A DNA stretch of 64,000 nucleotides from Allostella vacuolata. Lineage in GTDB: Bacteria; Pseudomonadota; Alphaproteobacteria; ATCC43930; Allostellaceae. The notes under the pieces were generated by a model. That model did not search any database. It was not told the DNA's origin and was given only the letters and a program-made list of their open reading frames with translations. Positions 46,527 through 57,146 of this stretch are shown in pieces. The translations under genes were made by a program, and so were the position numbers. The stretch lies in the NCBI GenBank assembly GCA_006739055.1, contig AP019702.1, positions 5,047,388-5,111,387 of the forward strand, written 5' to 3'. Within the stretch, counting starts at the first letter, position 1. Each line of letters starts with the position of its first letter.

Positions 46527-47695
46527 CAGGCCGCTTCCTTCACCGCTTTGACGATCTTTTCCGCGGCATCGGCGAGATTGTCCGCCGAGGTGATCGCGAG
46601 ACCGGACTGCTTCAGGATCTTCTTGCCGAGATCGACGTTGGTGCCCTCCAGCCGCACCACCAGGGGCACGTGCAGGCTGACCTCCTTGGCCGCGGCGACC
46701 ACGCCCTCGGCGATCACGTCGCAGCGCATGATCCCGCCGAAGATGTTGACCAGGATGCCTTCGACGTTGGCATCGGACAGGATCAGCTTGAAGGCGGTGG
46801 TGACCCGCTCGCGGGTGGCGCCGCCGCCGACGTCGAGGAAGTTGGCCGGCTCGCCGCCATAGAGCTTGATGATGTCCATGGTCGCCATGGCCAGGCCCGC
46901 GCCGTTGACCATGCAGCCGATGTTGCCGTCGAGCTTGACGTAGTTGAGGCCGTGCTTGCCGGCTTCCAGCTCGCTCGCGTCCTCCTCGTCCTCGTCGCGC
47001 AGCTCCTCGACCGCCTTCTGGCGATAGAGCGCGTTGTCGTCGAAGTTCATCTTGGCATCGAGCGCGATCAGCTCGCCGGCCCCGGTCACGACCAGCGGGT
47101 TGATCTCGACGATGCTGGCATCGAGCGCCACGAAGGCGTCGTAGAGCGCGGTCATGAACTTGACCGCCGAGGAAACCTGCTTGCCCGACAGGCCCAGGCC
47201 GAAGGCCAGCTTGCGGGCGTGGAAGGCCTGGAAGCCGGTGGCCGGGTCGACCGCGACCTTGAGGATCTTCTCGGGCGTGGCGGCCGCCACCTCCTCGATC
47301 TCCACCCCGCCCTCGGTCGAGGCCATGACCGTGATGCGCTGGGTGGCGCGGTCGATCAGCAGGCCCAGATAGAGCTCGCGGGCGATGTCGCAGCCGTCCT
47401 CGATGTAGACCCGCTTCACCTCGCGGCCCTCGGGGCCGGTCTGGTGGGTGACCAGCGTCATGCCGATCATCCGCTTGGCCTCGGCGCGCACGGCCTCCAG
47501 CGACTTCACGACCTTGACGCCGCCGCCCTTGCCGCGGCCGCCCGCATGGATCTGCGCCTTGACCACCCAGACCGGGCCGCCCAGAGCCTGGGCGGCGCTC
47601 TCCGCCTCGTCCTCGGTGTAGGCGACCTGGCCCTTCGGCACGGGCACGCCGTACTTCTTCAGAAGCGTTTTCGCCTGATACTCGTGGATATTCAT
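46526..47695 (-). CDS. sucC: Succinyl-CoA synthetase subunit beta
   Basis: ATP-grasp subunit of 389 residues with [30 protein letters not shown] and [14 protein letters not shown]. It forms succinyl-CoA synthetase with sucD. The region upstream (47696-47863) contains a strong hairpin and then mdh on the same strand. Confidence 0.98.
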
Positions 47696-47768
47696 CGCGG
47701 GACCGTTCCGTTGGCCGAGTCTCGGAGACGCTGCGGGACCGCGCCCCGGAAGGCGGCCGGCCGCAAGG

Positions 47769-47800
47769 GCATCGCCCCGCGCACGGGGGCGGGGCGATGC
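47769..47800 (-). terminator. 12-bp hairpin between mdh and sucC
   Basis: GCATCGCCCCGC (47769-47780) and GCGGGGCGATGC (47789-47800) pair perfectly with an 8-base loop. It lies 64 bases after mdh and 74 bases before sucC. Without a U-run it could be the mdh terminator or an RNA element controlling read-through into suc. Confidence 0.5.
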
Positions 47801-47863
47801 GGGACAGCTAATCTAACAAGTTTCTATTGCACCGCAACGACGGCGCATTGCGTGCATCGGCCA

Positions 47864-48844
<981 letters not shown>

Positions 48845-48929
48845 TCACCAGCGGCTGGAGGGCCCGGCAGGGGCGGGCCGATTGATGATGAAAGGCGACG
48901 CCGGGACCGGCCCGGCGTCGTGACGGCCG

Positions 48930-48962
48930 GCTTGTTAGCGCGAATGGCCATCGCTAGCAAGC
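48930..48962. repeat. Imperfect 11-bp inverted repeat between zapE and mdh
   Basis: GCTTGTTAGCG (48930-48940) pairs with CGCTAGCAAGC (48952-48962), with one G-U wobble and an 11-base spacer containing ATGGCCAT. It lies 95 bases before mdh and 29 bases after zapE. This is either the zapE terminator or an operator for mdh. Confidence 0.45.
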
Positions 48963-48991
48963 GCACGGCTGCGCATGGCACCCCCGCCCGT

Positions 48992-50161
48992 TCAGCCGGG
49001 CCGGGGTCCCTCGCCCACGGGCCGCAGAGTCGCCTCGGCCGGCCCCTCGACATAGTCGGCCGACTGCATCTCCTCCAGCCGCGACGCGGTGCGGCGGAAC
49101 TCGAAGGCCCCGTCGCCGGCGGGATAGAGCTGGATCGGCTCGCCCTCGGCCGAGCACAACAGGCGCACCCGGCGGTCGTAGAGGGCGTCGACCAGGGTGA
49201 CGAAGCGCTTGGCGACGTCGCGCCGGTCACGCCCCATGCGCGGGATGCCGGAGACGATGACGGCATCGAAACGGTCGGCGAGCGCCAGGTAGTCGGCCGG
49301 GCCGAGCGGGCGGCCGCACAGCTCCTCGAACCCGAACCAGGCGACCCGCCGGGCCGCCTTCGGCACCCGGAGCCGGCGGCCCAGCACCTCGACCGTGGTG
49401 GGTGCCGGCGGCGCCCCGCCGGTCAGGTCGCCGAAGGCCGCGGCCAGCGCCGCTTCGGCCTCGGGTCCCGGCGGAACGTGGTAGAGGCGATGGTCCTTGA
49501 TGCGGTCGAGGCGGTAGTCGACGCCGCCGTCCAGCTCCAGCAGGTCCAGCTTCTCCTCGATCAGCGCGATGAACGGCAGGAACCGCTCGCGCTGCAGCCC
49601 GTCCTTGTAGAGGTCGCGCGGCGGGCGGTTGGAGGTGGCGACCACCACCACGCCCGCCTCGAACAGCCCCTGGAAGAGCCGGCCCAGGATCATCGCGTCG
49701 GCGATGTCGGTGACCTGGAACTCGTCGAAGCACAGGAGCCAGGACTGCCGGGCCAGTTCCTGCGCCAGCGGCTGCAACGGGTCGCCGGCGTTGGTCTTGC
49801 GCCATTCGTGCAGCCGGCGATGGACGTCCTGCATGAAGGCGTGGAAATGGATCCGCCGCTTGGCCTCGACCGGGGCGAAGTCGAAGAAGAGGTCCATCAG
49901 CATCGACTTGCCGCGCCCGACCTCGCCATAGATGTAGAGGCCCTGGGGGGCGGGATCGGGGCGCCGGGCGAGGCCGAGGCGCTGGCGCCAGCCGCCGCTG
50001 CCGGTCGACGGGCGGTAGCCCGCCAGCGCGTGCGACAGGCTTTCCAGCTTCTCGGCGGCCAGCGCCTGGACGGGGTCGGGGCGCAGCTCGCCCCGGCGCA
50101 CCAGGGCGCGATAGGCGGCGAGCGGCGAAGCCGGGGGCGGGGATTCGGTCGTATCGGGCAT
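48992..50161 (-). CDS. zapE: Cell division protein ZapE (AFG1-like ATPase)
   Basis: AAA-type ATPase of 389 residues. Walker A YGEVGRGKSMLMD (near residues 79-86), Walker B LLCFDEFQVTDIADAMIL, and STNRPP-type sensor ATSNRPPRDLYKDGLQR. ZapE is linked to FtsZ ring constriction in E. coli, and to mitochondrial protein quality control (AFG1). ATG 50161 gives MPDTTESP. It lies ahead of mdh, as often in alphaproteobacteria. Confidence 0.93.
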   Translation of the reverse strand: MPDTTESPPPASPLAAYRALVRRGELRPDPVQALAAEKLESLSHALAGYRPSTGSGGWRQRLGLARRPDPAPQGLYIYGEVGRGKSMLMDLFFDFAPVEAKRRIHFHAFMQDVHRRLHEWRKTNAGDPLQPLAQELARQSWLLCFDEFQVTDIADAMILGRLFQGLFEAGVVVVATSNRPPRDLYKDGLQRERFLPFIALIEEKLDLLELDGGVDYRLDRIKDHRLYHVPPGPEAEAALAAAFGDLTGGAPPAPTTVEVLGRRLRVPKAARRVAWFGFEELCGRPLGPADYLALADRFDAVIVSGIPRMGRDRRDVAKRFVTLVDALYDRRVRLLCSAEGEPIQLYPAGDGAFEFRRTASRLEEMQSADYVEGPAEATLRPVGEGPRPG

Positions 50162-50207
50162 CGGGACCGGCGATAGATAACCGCCGCCCGGTGGAATGCA
50201 ACCCGCA

Positions 50208-50234
50208 TGCGGCCGGTATCGGCCACCGGCCGCA
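50208..50234. repeat. 10-bp inverted repeat in the zapE/RND divergent region
   Basis: TGCGGCCGGT (50208-50217) and ACCGGCCGCA (50225-50234) are perfect arms with a 7-base spacer, 136 bases before the RND permease start and 47 bases before zapE. The shape suits an operator for a TetR-type repressor, but no regulator gene lies nearby. Confidence 0.4.
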
Positions 50235-50369
50235 CGGAACTTGCATGGCATCTTGCCAGGGCGGATGGCCGGCAGGCACAATCCTGGGGTTGAGCCCGCC
50301 CGTTCAAACCGTCGGCGGCGTGCTCCCGCTCCAGCCAAGATCCCCCGCGGTCCGAACGAGAAGGCGTCC

Positions 50370-53300
50370 ATGGTCAGGCTCGTCCATATCGCGCTGACGC
50401 GACCCTACACGTTCGTCGTGATGGCGCTGCTGATCCTGATCGTCGGGCCGCTGGCGGCGCTGCGGACGCCGACCGACATCTTTCCCGACATCCGAATCCC
50501 GGTCATCAGCGTGGTGTGGCAGTACACGGGCCTGCAGCCCGACCAGATGGCCGGGCGCATCGCCACCCCGTTCCAGCGCGCGCTGACCACCACCGTCAAC
50601 GACATCGAGCATATCGAGGCCAATTCCTACACCGGCATCGGCATCATCAAGATCTTCTTCCAGCCAAGCGTCGACATCCGCACCGCCAACGCCCAGGTCA
50701 CGGCGATCGCCCAGACGCTGATCCGGCAGATGCCGCCGGGCGCCACCCCGCCGCTGATCCTGAACTACAACGCCTCGACGGTGCCGATCCTGCTGCTGGC
50801 CCTGTCGGGCGAGGGCCTGAGCGAGCAGAACCTGTTCGACATCGCCACCACCCAGGTGCGCATCCCCCTGGTCAACGTGCAGGGCGCGGCCGTCCCCTTC
50901 CCGTTCGGCGGCCGGACCCGCCAGGTGCAGATCGACCTCAACCCCTACGCGCTGCAGGCCCTGTCCCTGTCCGGCCAGGACGTGGCCAACGCGCTGGCGG
51001 CCCAGAACCTGATCACGCCCGTCGGCACGCAGAAGATCGGCGCCTTCGAGTACACGATCCAGCTCAACAACGCCCCCGCCAACCTGGCCGCGCTGGGCGA
51101 CATGCCGATCAAGGTGGTCAACGGCGCCACCATCCACATCCGCGACGTCGCCCATGTCCGCGACGGCAACCCGCCGCAGCAGAGCATCGTCCATGTCGAC
51201 GGCAACCGCTCGGTGCTGCTGCAGATCCTGAAGAACGGGTCCGCCTCGACGCTCGCCATCATCGCCGGCATCAAGGACCGGCTGGAGCAGATGCGGCCGG
51301 CCCTGCCCGACAACCTGCGCATCGCGCTGCTCGGCGACCAGTCGGTGTTCGTCGCGGGCGCGCTGGCTGGCGTCCTGCACGAGGGCATCATCGCCGCCGC
51401 CCTGACCAGCCTGATGATCCTGCTGTTCCTGGGCAGCTGGCGGTCGACCGTGATCATCGCCGTCTCGATCCCGCTGGCGGTGCTGGGCGCCATCATCGCG
51501 CTGGCCGCCATCGGCGAGACCCTGAACATCATGACGCTGGGCGGCCTGGCGCTCGCCGTCGGCATCCTGGTCGACGACGCCACCGTCACCATCGAGAACA
51601 TCAACTGGCACCTGGAGCACGGCAAGGACGTGCGGACGTCGATCGTCGACGGCGCGCAGCAGATCGTGACGCCGGCCTTCGTCTCGCTCTTGTGCATCTG
51701 CATCGTCTTCGTGCCGATGTTCTTCCTGGAGGGGGTCGCCCGCTTCCTGTTCGTGCCGATGGCCGAGGCGGTCATGCTGGCCATGATCTGCTCGTTCATC
51801 CTGTCGCGCACGCTGGTGCCGACCATGGCCATGTACCTGCTGCGGCCGCACCGGGCTCACGACCCGCACGCCGCGGCACCGCGGCCCGGTAACCCGCTGG
51901 TGCGCTTCCAGCGCGGCTTCGAGGCGCGCTTCGAGCGCTTCCGGGCCGGCTATCGCGGCACGCTGGCGCTGGCGCTCGGCCATCGCGGGGTGTTCGTGAC
52001 CGGCTTCCTGGTCGTGGTCGGGGCGTCGTTCCTGCTGGTCCCGTTCCTCGGCCGCAACTTCTTCCCCGCCGTCGATTCCGGCCAGATCCTGCTGCATGCG
52101 CGCGCCCAGGTGGGCACCCGGGTCGAGGAGACGGCCAACATCTTCGCCGAGATCCAGAAGCGCATCCGCCAGGTCATCCCCGACCAAGAGATCCAGACCA
52201 TGGTCGACAATGTCGGCATGCCGGTCAGCGGCATCAACATGGCCTACAACAACACCGGCGTGATCGGCCCCCAGGACGGCGACATCCAGATCAAGCTGCG
52301 CGAGGGGCACCGCCCGACCGCGGACCATGTCCGGGCCCTGCGCGAGGACCTGCCGCAGAGCTTCCCGGGGGTTACCTTCTCGTTCCTGCCGGCCGACATC
52401 GTCAGCCAGATCCTCAATTTCGGCGCCCCCGCGCCGATCGACGTGCAGGTGCGCGGCGCCAACCTGGCCGCCAACTTCGCCTATGCCAACCAGCTGCTCG
52501 GCCGCCTGCGGCAGATCCCGGGCCTGGCAGACGCGCGCATCCAGCAGTCGGCCGGGGGCCCCGCCTTCAACGTCGAGGTCGACCGCACCCGGGCGCAGTA
52601 CCTCGGCCTGACCGAGCGCGACGTGACCAACAGCATGGTCGTCAACCTGGCCGGCAGCGCCCAGGTGGCGCCCACCTACTGGCTCAACCCGGCCAACGGC
52701 GTGACCTACTCGATCGTCATGCAGACGCCGCAGTACCAGATGGATTCCCTGGCCGCCCTGCAGACCCTGCCGATCACCGCCCCCGGCATGACCACCCTGC
52801 CGATGCTGGGCGCGATCGCCGAGCTGACCCGGACCAGCACCAACGCGGTGGTGTCGCAGTACAACATCCAGCCGATGGTGCAGGTCTACGCCGCCACCCA
52901 AGACCGCGACCTGGGGGCGGTGGCGGCCGAGGTGCAGCGGGCGATCGCCGAGACCGCCCACCTGGTGCCGCGCGGCAGCACCGTCGTGCTGCTGGGGCAG
53001 GTCCGGACCATGAACAGCGCCTATTCCGGCCTCGTCTTCGGGCTGATCGGCGCGATCGTGCTGATCTACCTGCTGATCGTCGTCAACTTCCAGTCCTGGT
53101 CGGATCCGTTCGTGATCATCACCGCGCTGCCCGCGGCGCTGGCCGGGATCGTCTGGATGCTGTTCGTGACCGAGACCACCCTGTCGGTGCCGGCCCTGAC
53201 CGGCGCCATCATGTGCATGGGTGTCGCCACCGCCAACAGCGTGCTGGTGATCAGTTTCGCGCGCGAGCGCCTGGAGGCGCTGGGCGACCCGGTGGCGGCC

Positions 53301-53555
53301 GCACTCGATGCCGGCTTCGTGCGCTTCCGCCCGGTGCTGATGACCGCGCTCGCCATGATCATCGGCATGACGCCGATGGCGCTCGGCATCGGCGAGGGCG
53401 GCGAGCAGAACGCGCCGCTCGGCCGCGCCGTGATCGGCGGCCTGATCTTCGCGACCTTTGCCACCGTGATGTTCGTGCCGGTCGTCTTCAGCCTCGTCCA
53501 CCGGCATCGGCCGGAACCGTCCCTGCCCCTGCCGGAGGCCACCCATGCCGCCTGA
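50370..53555 (+). CDS. RND efflux permease (AcrB/HAE1-like)
   Basis: Proton-driven trimeric exporter of 1061 residues. N-terminal MVRLVHIALTRPYTFVVMALLILIVG is helix 1; the proton-relay aspartates are in GILVDDATVTIEN in helix 4. Two large periplasmic loops and twelve helices are expected. The ATG 50370 is chosen because upstream residues are Arg/Pro-rich and not conserved. The gene precedes its adaptor, the reverse of the usual order, and no outer-membrane channel gene follows. Confidence 0.93.
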   Translation: MVRLVHIALTRPYTFVVMALLILIVGPLAALRTPTDIFPDIRIPVISVVWQYTGLQPDQMAGRIATPFQRALTTTVNDIEHIEANSYTGIGIIKIFFQPSVDIRTANAQVTAIAQTLIRQMPPGATPPLILNYNASTVPILLLALSGEGLSEQNLFDIATTQVRIPLVNVQGAAVPFPFGGRTRQVQIDLNPYALQALSLSGQDVANALAAQNLITPVGTQKIGAFEYTIQLNNAPANLAALGDMPIKVVNGATIHIRDVAHVRDGNPPQQSIVHVDGNRSVLLQILKNGSASTLAIIAGIKDRLEQMRPALPDNLRIALLGDQSVFVAGALAGVLHEGIIAAALTSLMILLFLGSWRSTVIIAVSIPLAVLGAIIALAAIGETLNIMTLGGLALAVGILVDDATVTIENINWHLEHGKDVRTSIVDGAQQIVTPAFVSLLCICIVFVPMFFLEGVARFLFVPMAEAVMLAMICSFILSRTLVPTMAMYLLRPHRAHDPHAAAPRPGNPLVRFQRGFEARFERFRAGYRGTLALALGHRGVFVTGFLVVVGASFLLVPFLGRNFFPAVDSGQILLHARAQVGTRVEETANIFAEIQKRIRQVIPDQEIQTMVDNVGMPVSGINMAYNNTGVIGPQDGDIQIKLREGHRPTADHVRALREDLPQSFPGVTFSFLPADIVSQILNFGAPAPIDVQVRGANLAANFAYANQLLGRLRQIPGLADARIQQSAGGPAFNVEVDRTRAQYLGLTERDVTNSMVVNLAGSAQVAPTYWLNPANGVTYSIVMQTPQYQMDSLAALQTLPITAPGMTTLPMLGAIAELTRTSTNAVVSQYNIQPMVQVYAATQDRDLGAVAAEVQRAIAETAHLVPRGSTVVLLGQVRTMNSAYSGLVFGLIGAIVLIYLLIVVNFQSWSDPFVIITALPAALAGIVWMLFVTETTLSVPALTGAIMCMGVATANSVLVISFARERLEALGDPVAAALDAGFVRFRPVLMTALAMIIGMTPMALGIGEGGEQNAPLGRAVIGGLIFATFATVMFVPVVFSLVHRHRPEPSLPLPEATHAA

Positions 53556-54738
53556 TCCCGCCGCCGCCCCGCCGTCCCGGGCGAGGCTCTGGCTGTTCGG
53601 CCTGGTGGTCGCGGTCGGGGCCGGCTTCGTCGTCACCACCGGCATCCTGTCGCGCGAGCGCAACGACCAGCGCGTGCGGGAATGGACCGAGGCCCAGGCG
53701 ATCCCGGTCGTCGCCGTGGCCCCGCCCGGGACCCGCAAGCTCACCCCCTTCATCAACCTGCCGGGCCGGCTCGAGGCCTATTCGCGGGCGCCGATCCTGG
53801 CCCGGGTCAGCGGCTACGTGAAGGCGTGGCACGTCGACATCGGCGCGCCGGTGAAGGCCGGGCAGCTGCTGGCCGAGATCGAGGCGCCGGAGCTGGACCA
53901 GCAGATCCTGCAGGCCCGCGCCGACCTGTTGAGCGCCCAGGCGAGCGCCCGCCTGGCGGAGACGACCCTGCGCCGGCGCCAGGTGCTGGCCGACACCAAC
54001 GTCATCTCGCAGCAGAACCTGGATGAGCGCAGCGCCGACCTCGGCTCCAAGCAGGCCGCGGTCAAGGCCAGCCAGGCCAATGTCGACCGGCTGCTGGCGC
54101 TGGCCGCCTTCAAGCGGGTGACCGCGCCCTTCGACGGCACCGTCACCGCGCGCGACACCGACATCGGCGCCCTCATCGCCGCCGGCGGCAGCGGCGGCGC
54201 GCCGATGTTCGTCGTCTCCGACCTGCGCCGGCTCAGGGTCTACGTCAACATCCCGCAATCCTTCGTGCCGCTGGTCGGGATCGGCACGAAGACCGCGATC
54301 TCGGTCCCGGAATACCCGAACCGCACCTTCCCCGCCCTGGTCGAGGCCTCCTCGCGCGTGGTCGACGCCGCGTCCGGCACCACGCGCATGCAGCTCCTGG
54401 TCGACAATGCCGACGGCGCCCTGCTGGCCGGCGCCTACGCCAACATCCGCATCGACCTCACCCGCGAGAACCAGCCGCTGCACGTCCCGGCAAGCGCCCT
54501 GATCGTCGGCCAGGGCGGGCTCCGGGTCGCGACGATCGATGCCGAGGCCCGCGTCCGCTTCCAGAAGATCACCATCGCCCGCGACCTCGGCCAGGAGATC
54601 GAGATCGCGTCCGGCCTGAAGGCCGACGACCAGGTCATCATCACCCCGCCCGACGGGCTCAGCGAGGGCGACCAGGTGCGCGTCGCCGGCCGGGCCACGG
54701 CCCAGGCGAAGCCCGCGGACGGCAAGGCCGCGCGTTAG
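53545..54738 (+). CDS. RND efflux periplasmic adaptor (MFP/HlyD family)
   Basis: Adaptor of 397 residues that links the permease to an outer-membrane channel. An N-terminal membrane anchor (residues 13-35), a lipoyl-like domain (GRLEAYSRAPILARVSGYVKAWHVDIGAPVKAGQLLAEIEAPELDQQI), a helical hairpin coiled coil (about 110-190) and beta-barrel domains are visible. No lipobox. It overlaps the permease gene by 11 bases. Confidence 0.93.
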   Translation: MPPDPAAAPPSRARLWLFGLVVAVGAGFVVTTGILSRERNDQRVREWTEAQAIPVVAVAPPGTRKLTPFINLPGRLEAYSRAPILARVSGYVKAWHVDIGAPVKAGQLLAEIEAPELDQQILQARADLLSAQASARLAETTLRRRQVLADTNVISQQNLDERSADLGSKQAAVKASQANVDRLLALAAFKRVTAPFDGTVTARDTDIGALIAAGGSGGAPMFVVSDLRRLRVYVNIPQSFVPLVGIGTKTAISVPEYPNRTFPALVEASSRVVDAASGTTRMQLLVDNADGALLAGAYANIRIDLTRENQPLHVPASALIVGQGGLRVATIDAEARVRFQKITIARDLGQEIEIASGLKADDQVIITPPDGLSEGDQVRVAGRATAQAKPADGKAAR

Positions 54739-54866
54739 ATGTTTAGTCCCGGGAATTGATGGTGCAACCTTTTCGCAGGAACGGAAGGATGCGCTATGGG
54801 CCAGGTTCTGCATGGGAGCGCCCGCACGGCGGGTTTCGGGAAGGGGCGGCCAGGAATCCCGGCTGA

Positions 54867-56225
54867 TCACGGGAGATCCCTTTCATGCGCCGCGAGAGCC
54901 CGATCGACCTCCTCCGTCAGCACCACCAACCTTGGTGCTATGGTAACGGGAAACACGGCCGTGGCGTCGAGACGGCGCAGCGACTCCGGCAACAGCGCGA
55001 GCCCGCGAGCGGCGCGCTCACGGATCTCGGCCAATGCAGGCGGTGGGACGAGCCGCCGGCCGTTGCGCATGGCAGGCTGAAGCAGCGGCTCGCCCGGCTG
55101 TCGATCATCCTCCGTCGACAGCACATCACCCGTCATGCGTCCATCGGGGCCGAAACTTCGCCAGACCTGCTTGCGGCCAGGCCAGGTCGCCTTTCCGACC
55201 GATCGCTTCCGTCTCGCAACCCCGGCATATTCCTGAAGCTTGTAGGCGCAGTCGAGCCCCGGCACGTCGAACGAGGTGGTCAGGCTGGTGCCGATGCCGA
55301 AGCCGTCGATGGGTGCGCCGCCATCGACGATCTTCCGCAAGGCGTCTTCATCAAGACCCCCGCTGGCGAAGATCGTCACGTCGCGAAGGCCGCCATTGTC
55401 GAGGATGCGCCGCACGCTGTGCGACAGGGCGACCAGGTCCCCGCTGTCCAGGCGCACACCGTGTACGCGGATCCCGTCGGCCCGCAGCCGGGGCGCCAGC
55501 GCCACCACCTTCCGCGCGGCAGCTTCCGTGTCGTACGTGTCGATCAGCAGTACGAGATGGTCTGGTCGCGCGTGCGCGAACGCCAGGAAGGCTGCCGTCT
55601 CGTTCTCGTGCACCTGTACGAAGGAATGCGCCATGGTGCCAAAGATCGGGATCCCGAACTCCTTCCGCGCGAGCATCGTCGCCGTACCGGCAAAACCAGC
55701 GAGGTAGCTCGCCCGTGCGGCCCAGAGCCCAGCCTCGGCTCCATGCGCGCGCCGCAGCCCGAAATCCACCAGCTGCGCGCCCGGCGCGGCGAGCACCATG
55801 CGCGCCGCCTTGGAGGCGATCAGCGACTGGAAGTGGAGAATGTTGACCAAGCGCGTCTCGACGAGCTGCGCCTGCGGAAGCGGGGCCGTCACCCGGAGCA
55901 CCGGCTCATTGGCGAAGAACACCGTTCCTTCCGGCATGGCATCGACGTTACCGGTGAAGCGCAGCGCAGCGAGCCGATCCAGGAAGTCGTCGGTGAAACC
56001 GCCCTCCTGGCGCAGCCAGTCGATGTCTTCCGCCGTGAAGTGCAGCGCCTCGAGATAGTCGAGGGCCTGCTCGAGACCTGCGGCGAGGAGGAAGTGTCGG
56101 CGCGCCGGAAGCCGGCGCACGAAAAACTCAAAGACGGCGGTTCCGGTCTGCCCATGGCCCAGGTAGGCCTGAAGCATATTAAGCTGGTAGAGGTCGGTCA
56201 GCAGAGGGCTTGCGGCGGGATGCAT
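54867..56225 (-). CDS. pncB: Nicotinate phosphoribosyltransferase
   Basis: Enzyme of 452 residues that makes nicotinate mononucleotide from nicotinate, PRPP and ATP in NAD salvage. TDLYQLNMLQAYLGHG, the GAEAGLWAARASYLAGFAGT loop, GTMAHSFVQVHENE, RLDSGDL and FGIGTSLTTS are characteristic. ATG 56225 follows GGAGG at 9 bases; the earlier ATG at 56252 is less likely. It opens the stress island and is convergent with the RND genes. M. tuberculosis pncB2 is part of the DosR hypoxia regulon. Confidence 0.93.
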   Translation of the reverse strand: MHPAASPLLTDLYQLNMLQAYLGHGQTGTAVFEFFVRRLPARRHFLLAAGLEQALDYLEALHFTAEDIDWLRQEGGFTDDFLDRLAALRFTGNVDAMPEGTVFFANEPVLRVTAPLPQAQLVETRLVNILHFQSLIASKAARMVLAAPGAQLVDFGLRRAHGAEAGLWAARASYLAGFAGTATMLARKEFGIPIFGTMAHSFVQVHENETAAFLAFAHARPDHLVLLIDTYDTEAAARKVVALAPRLRADGIRVHGVRLDSGDLVALSHSVRRILDNGGLRDVTIFASGGLDEDALRKIVDGGAPIDGFGIGTSLTTSFDVPGLDCAYKLQEYAGVARRKRSVGKATWPGRKQVWRSFGPDGRMTGDVLSTEDDRQPGEPLLQPAMRNGRRLVPPPALAEIRERAARGLALLPESLRRLDATAVFPVTIAPRLVVLTEEVDRALAAHERDLP

Positions 56226-56486
56226 GCGGGCAACCTCCAGTTCCGGCGACACGGCAGGCGAATGCCATCGGGTGCATCCGATACCGATCTTCGGTTCTCG
56301 TCATTGCGAAAGGACAACGCCGCAAAATTGCGATGATGTCGGCGACGCACACGCGAGACCAGCTTTCTTCGGGACTTGATCTTGCGCAATCGGCCATGCG
56401 CCCGAAGCGGCTATCATCCGTCTTGGAGATTATCTGCCGTGCGATCGCCTGGCGCCCCCATACGCACGGCCATTGGGAGGTATGTG
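56226..56486. promoter_or_regulatory. Divergent intergenic region with a degenerate FNR-like site
   Basis: This 261-base spacer between pncB and the DUF3775 gene is less GC-rich than its surroundings. The only FNR-like sequence is TTGATCTTGCGCAA (56376-56389), good in the left half and poor in the right half. Its centre is 104 bases before DUF3775 and 158 bases before pncB, too far for a simple class II promoter. Nothing else was recognised. Confidence 0.3.
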
Positions 56487-56897
56487 ATGCCTGATCTGTC
56501 GATCTCGCCCGAGAAGGTGTGCTTCATTGTCATCAAGGCGCGTCAATTCGATGCCAAGGACGCGGTGACGGAACCCGACCCAGGCTCCAACGCCAGCGAT
56601 GACGGTCAGCGCGCCGTACTCGAGGATCATCCTGACGATCCGGTCCGGGCGGAACTCGCCAGTGCAATCTGGGCATTGAACGAGGATGAGCAGATCGACC
56701 TCGTGGCTCTCGCATGGCTGGGGCGCGGAGATGGCGACATTCACGACTGGAGCAACCTGCGTGCCGAGGCGGCAGCCGCTCATAACCGACGGACCGGCGC
56801 CTACCTGCTCGGCATGCCGTTGCTCGCGGACTATCTGGAGGAGGCGCTTTCCCTGTTCGGCTTGTCCTGCGAGTCATTCGAGATGGGCCATCTTTGA
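56487..56897 (+). CDS. DUF3775 domain protein
   Basis: Acidic protein of 136 residues beginning MPDLSISPEKVCFIVIKARQFDAKD, the typical DUF3775 opening, followed by FDAKDAVTEPDPGSNASDDGQ, LNEDEQIDLVALAWLGRGD and TGAYLLGMPLLADYLEEAL. Function is unknown. ATG 56487 follows GGGAGG at 6 bases; an open frame upstream to 56376 is not conserved in type. It lies 36 bases before chaB. Confidence 0.85.
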   Translation: MPDLSISPEKVCFIVIKARQFDAKDAVTEPDPGSNASDDGQRAVLEDHPDDPVRAELASAIWALNEDEQIDLVALAWLGRGDGDIHDWSNLRAEAAAAHNRRTGAYLLGMPLLADYLEEALSLFGLSCESFEMGHL

Positions 56898-56933
56898 GGG
56901 ACGGCTGCGCGCCGATCGCCCGCGGGGAATCCA

Positions 56934-57146
56934 ATGCCGTACCATGCCAACGCCGACCTGCCCCCGTCCGTTCGCGCGCACCTGCCGGCGCACGCCCAGG
57001 ATATCTTCCGCGCCGCCTTCAACCATGCGTTTGCCGCGCACGCCGGGGATCCGCGCCAGGAGGAAATCGCCCAGCGGATCGCCTGGGCCGCAGTGAAGCG
57101 GTCCTACGTCAAGGATGGCGACCGCTGGGTTGCGATCAACGGGTGA
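56934..57146 (+). CDS. ChaB family protein
   Basis: Protein of 70 residues with the ChaB fold: MPYHANADLPPSVRAHLPAHAQDIFRAAFNHAF and IAWAAVKRSYVK. ChaB is called a regulator of the ChaA cation antiporter, but the evidence for that is thin. The last 11 bases overlap the end of the convergent phosphoribosyltransferase. Confidence 0.88.
   Translation: MPYHANADLPPSVRAHLPAHAQDIFRAAFNHAFAAHAGDPRQEEIAQRIAWAAVKRSYVKDGDRWVAING

Noticed and set aside
54757-54770. TTGATGGTGCAACC near the RND/pncB junction as another FNR-like site
   Set aside because: The right half does not match RTCAA and it lies between two gene ends, not upstream of a start.
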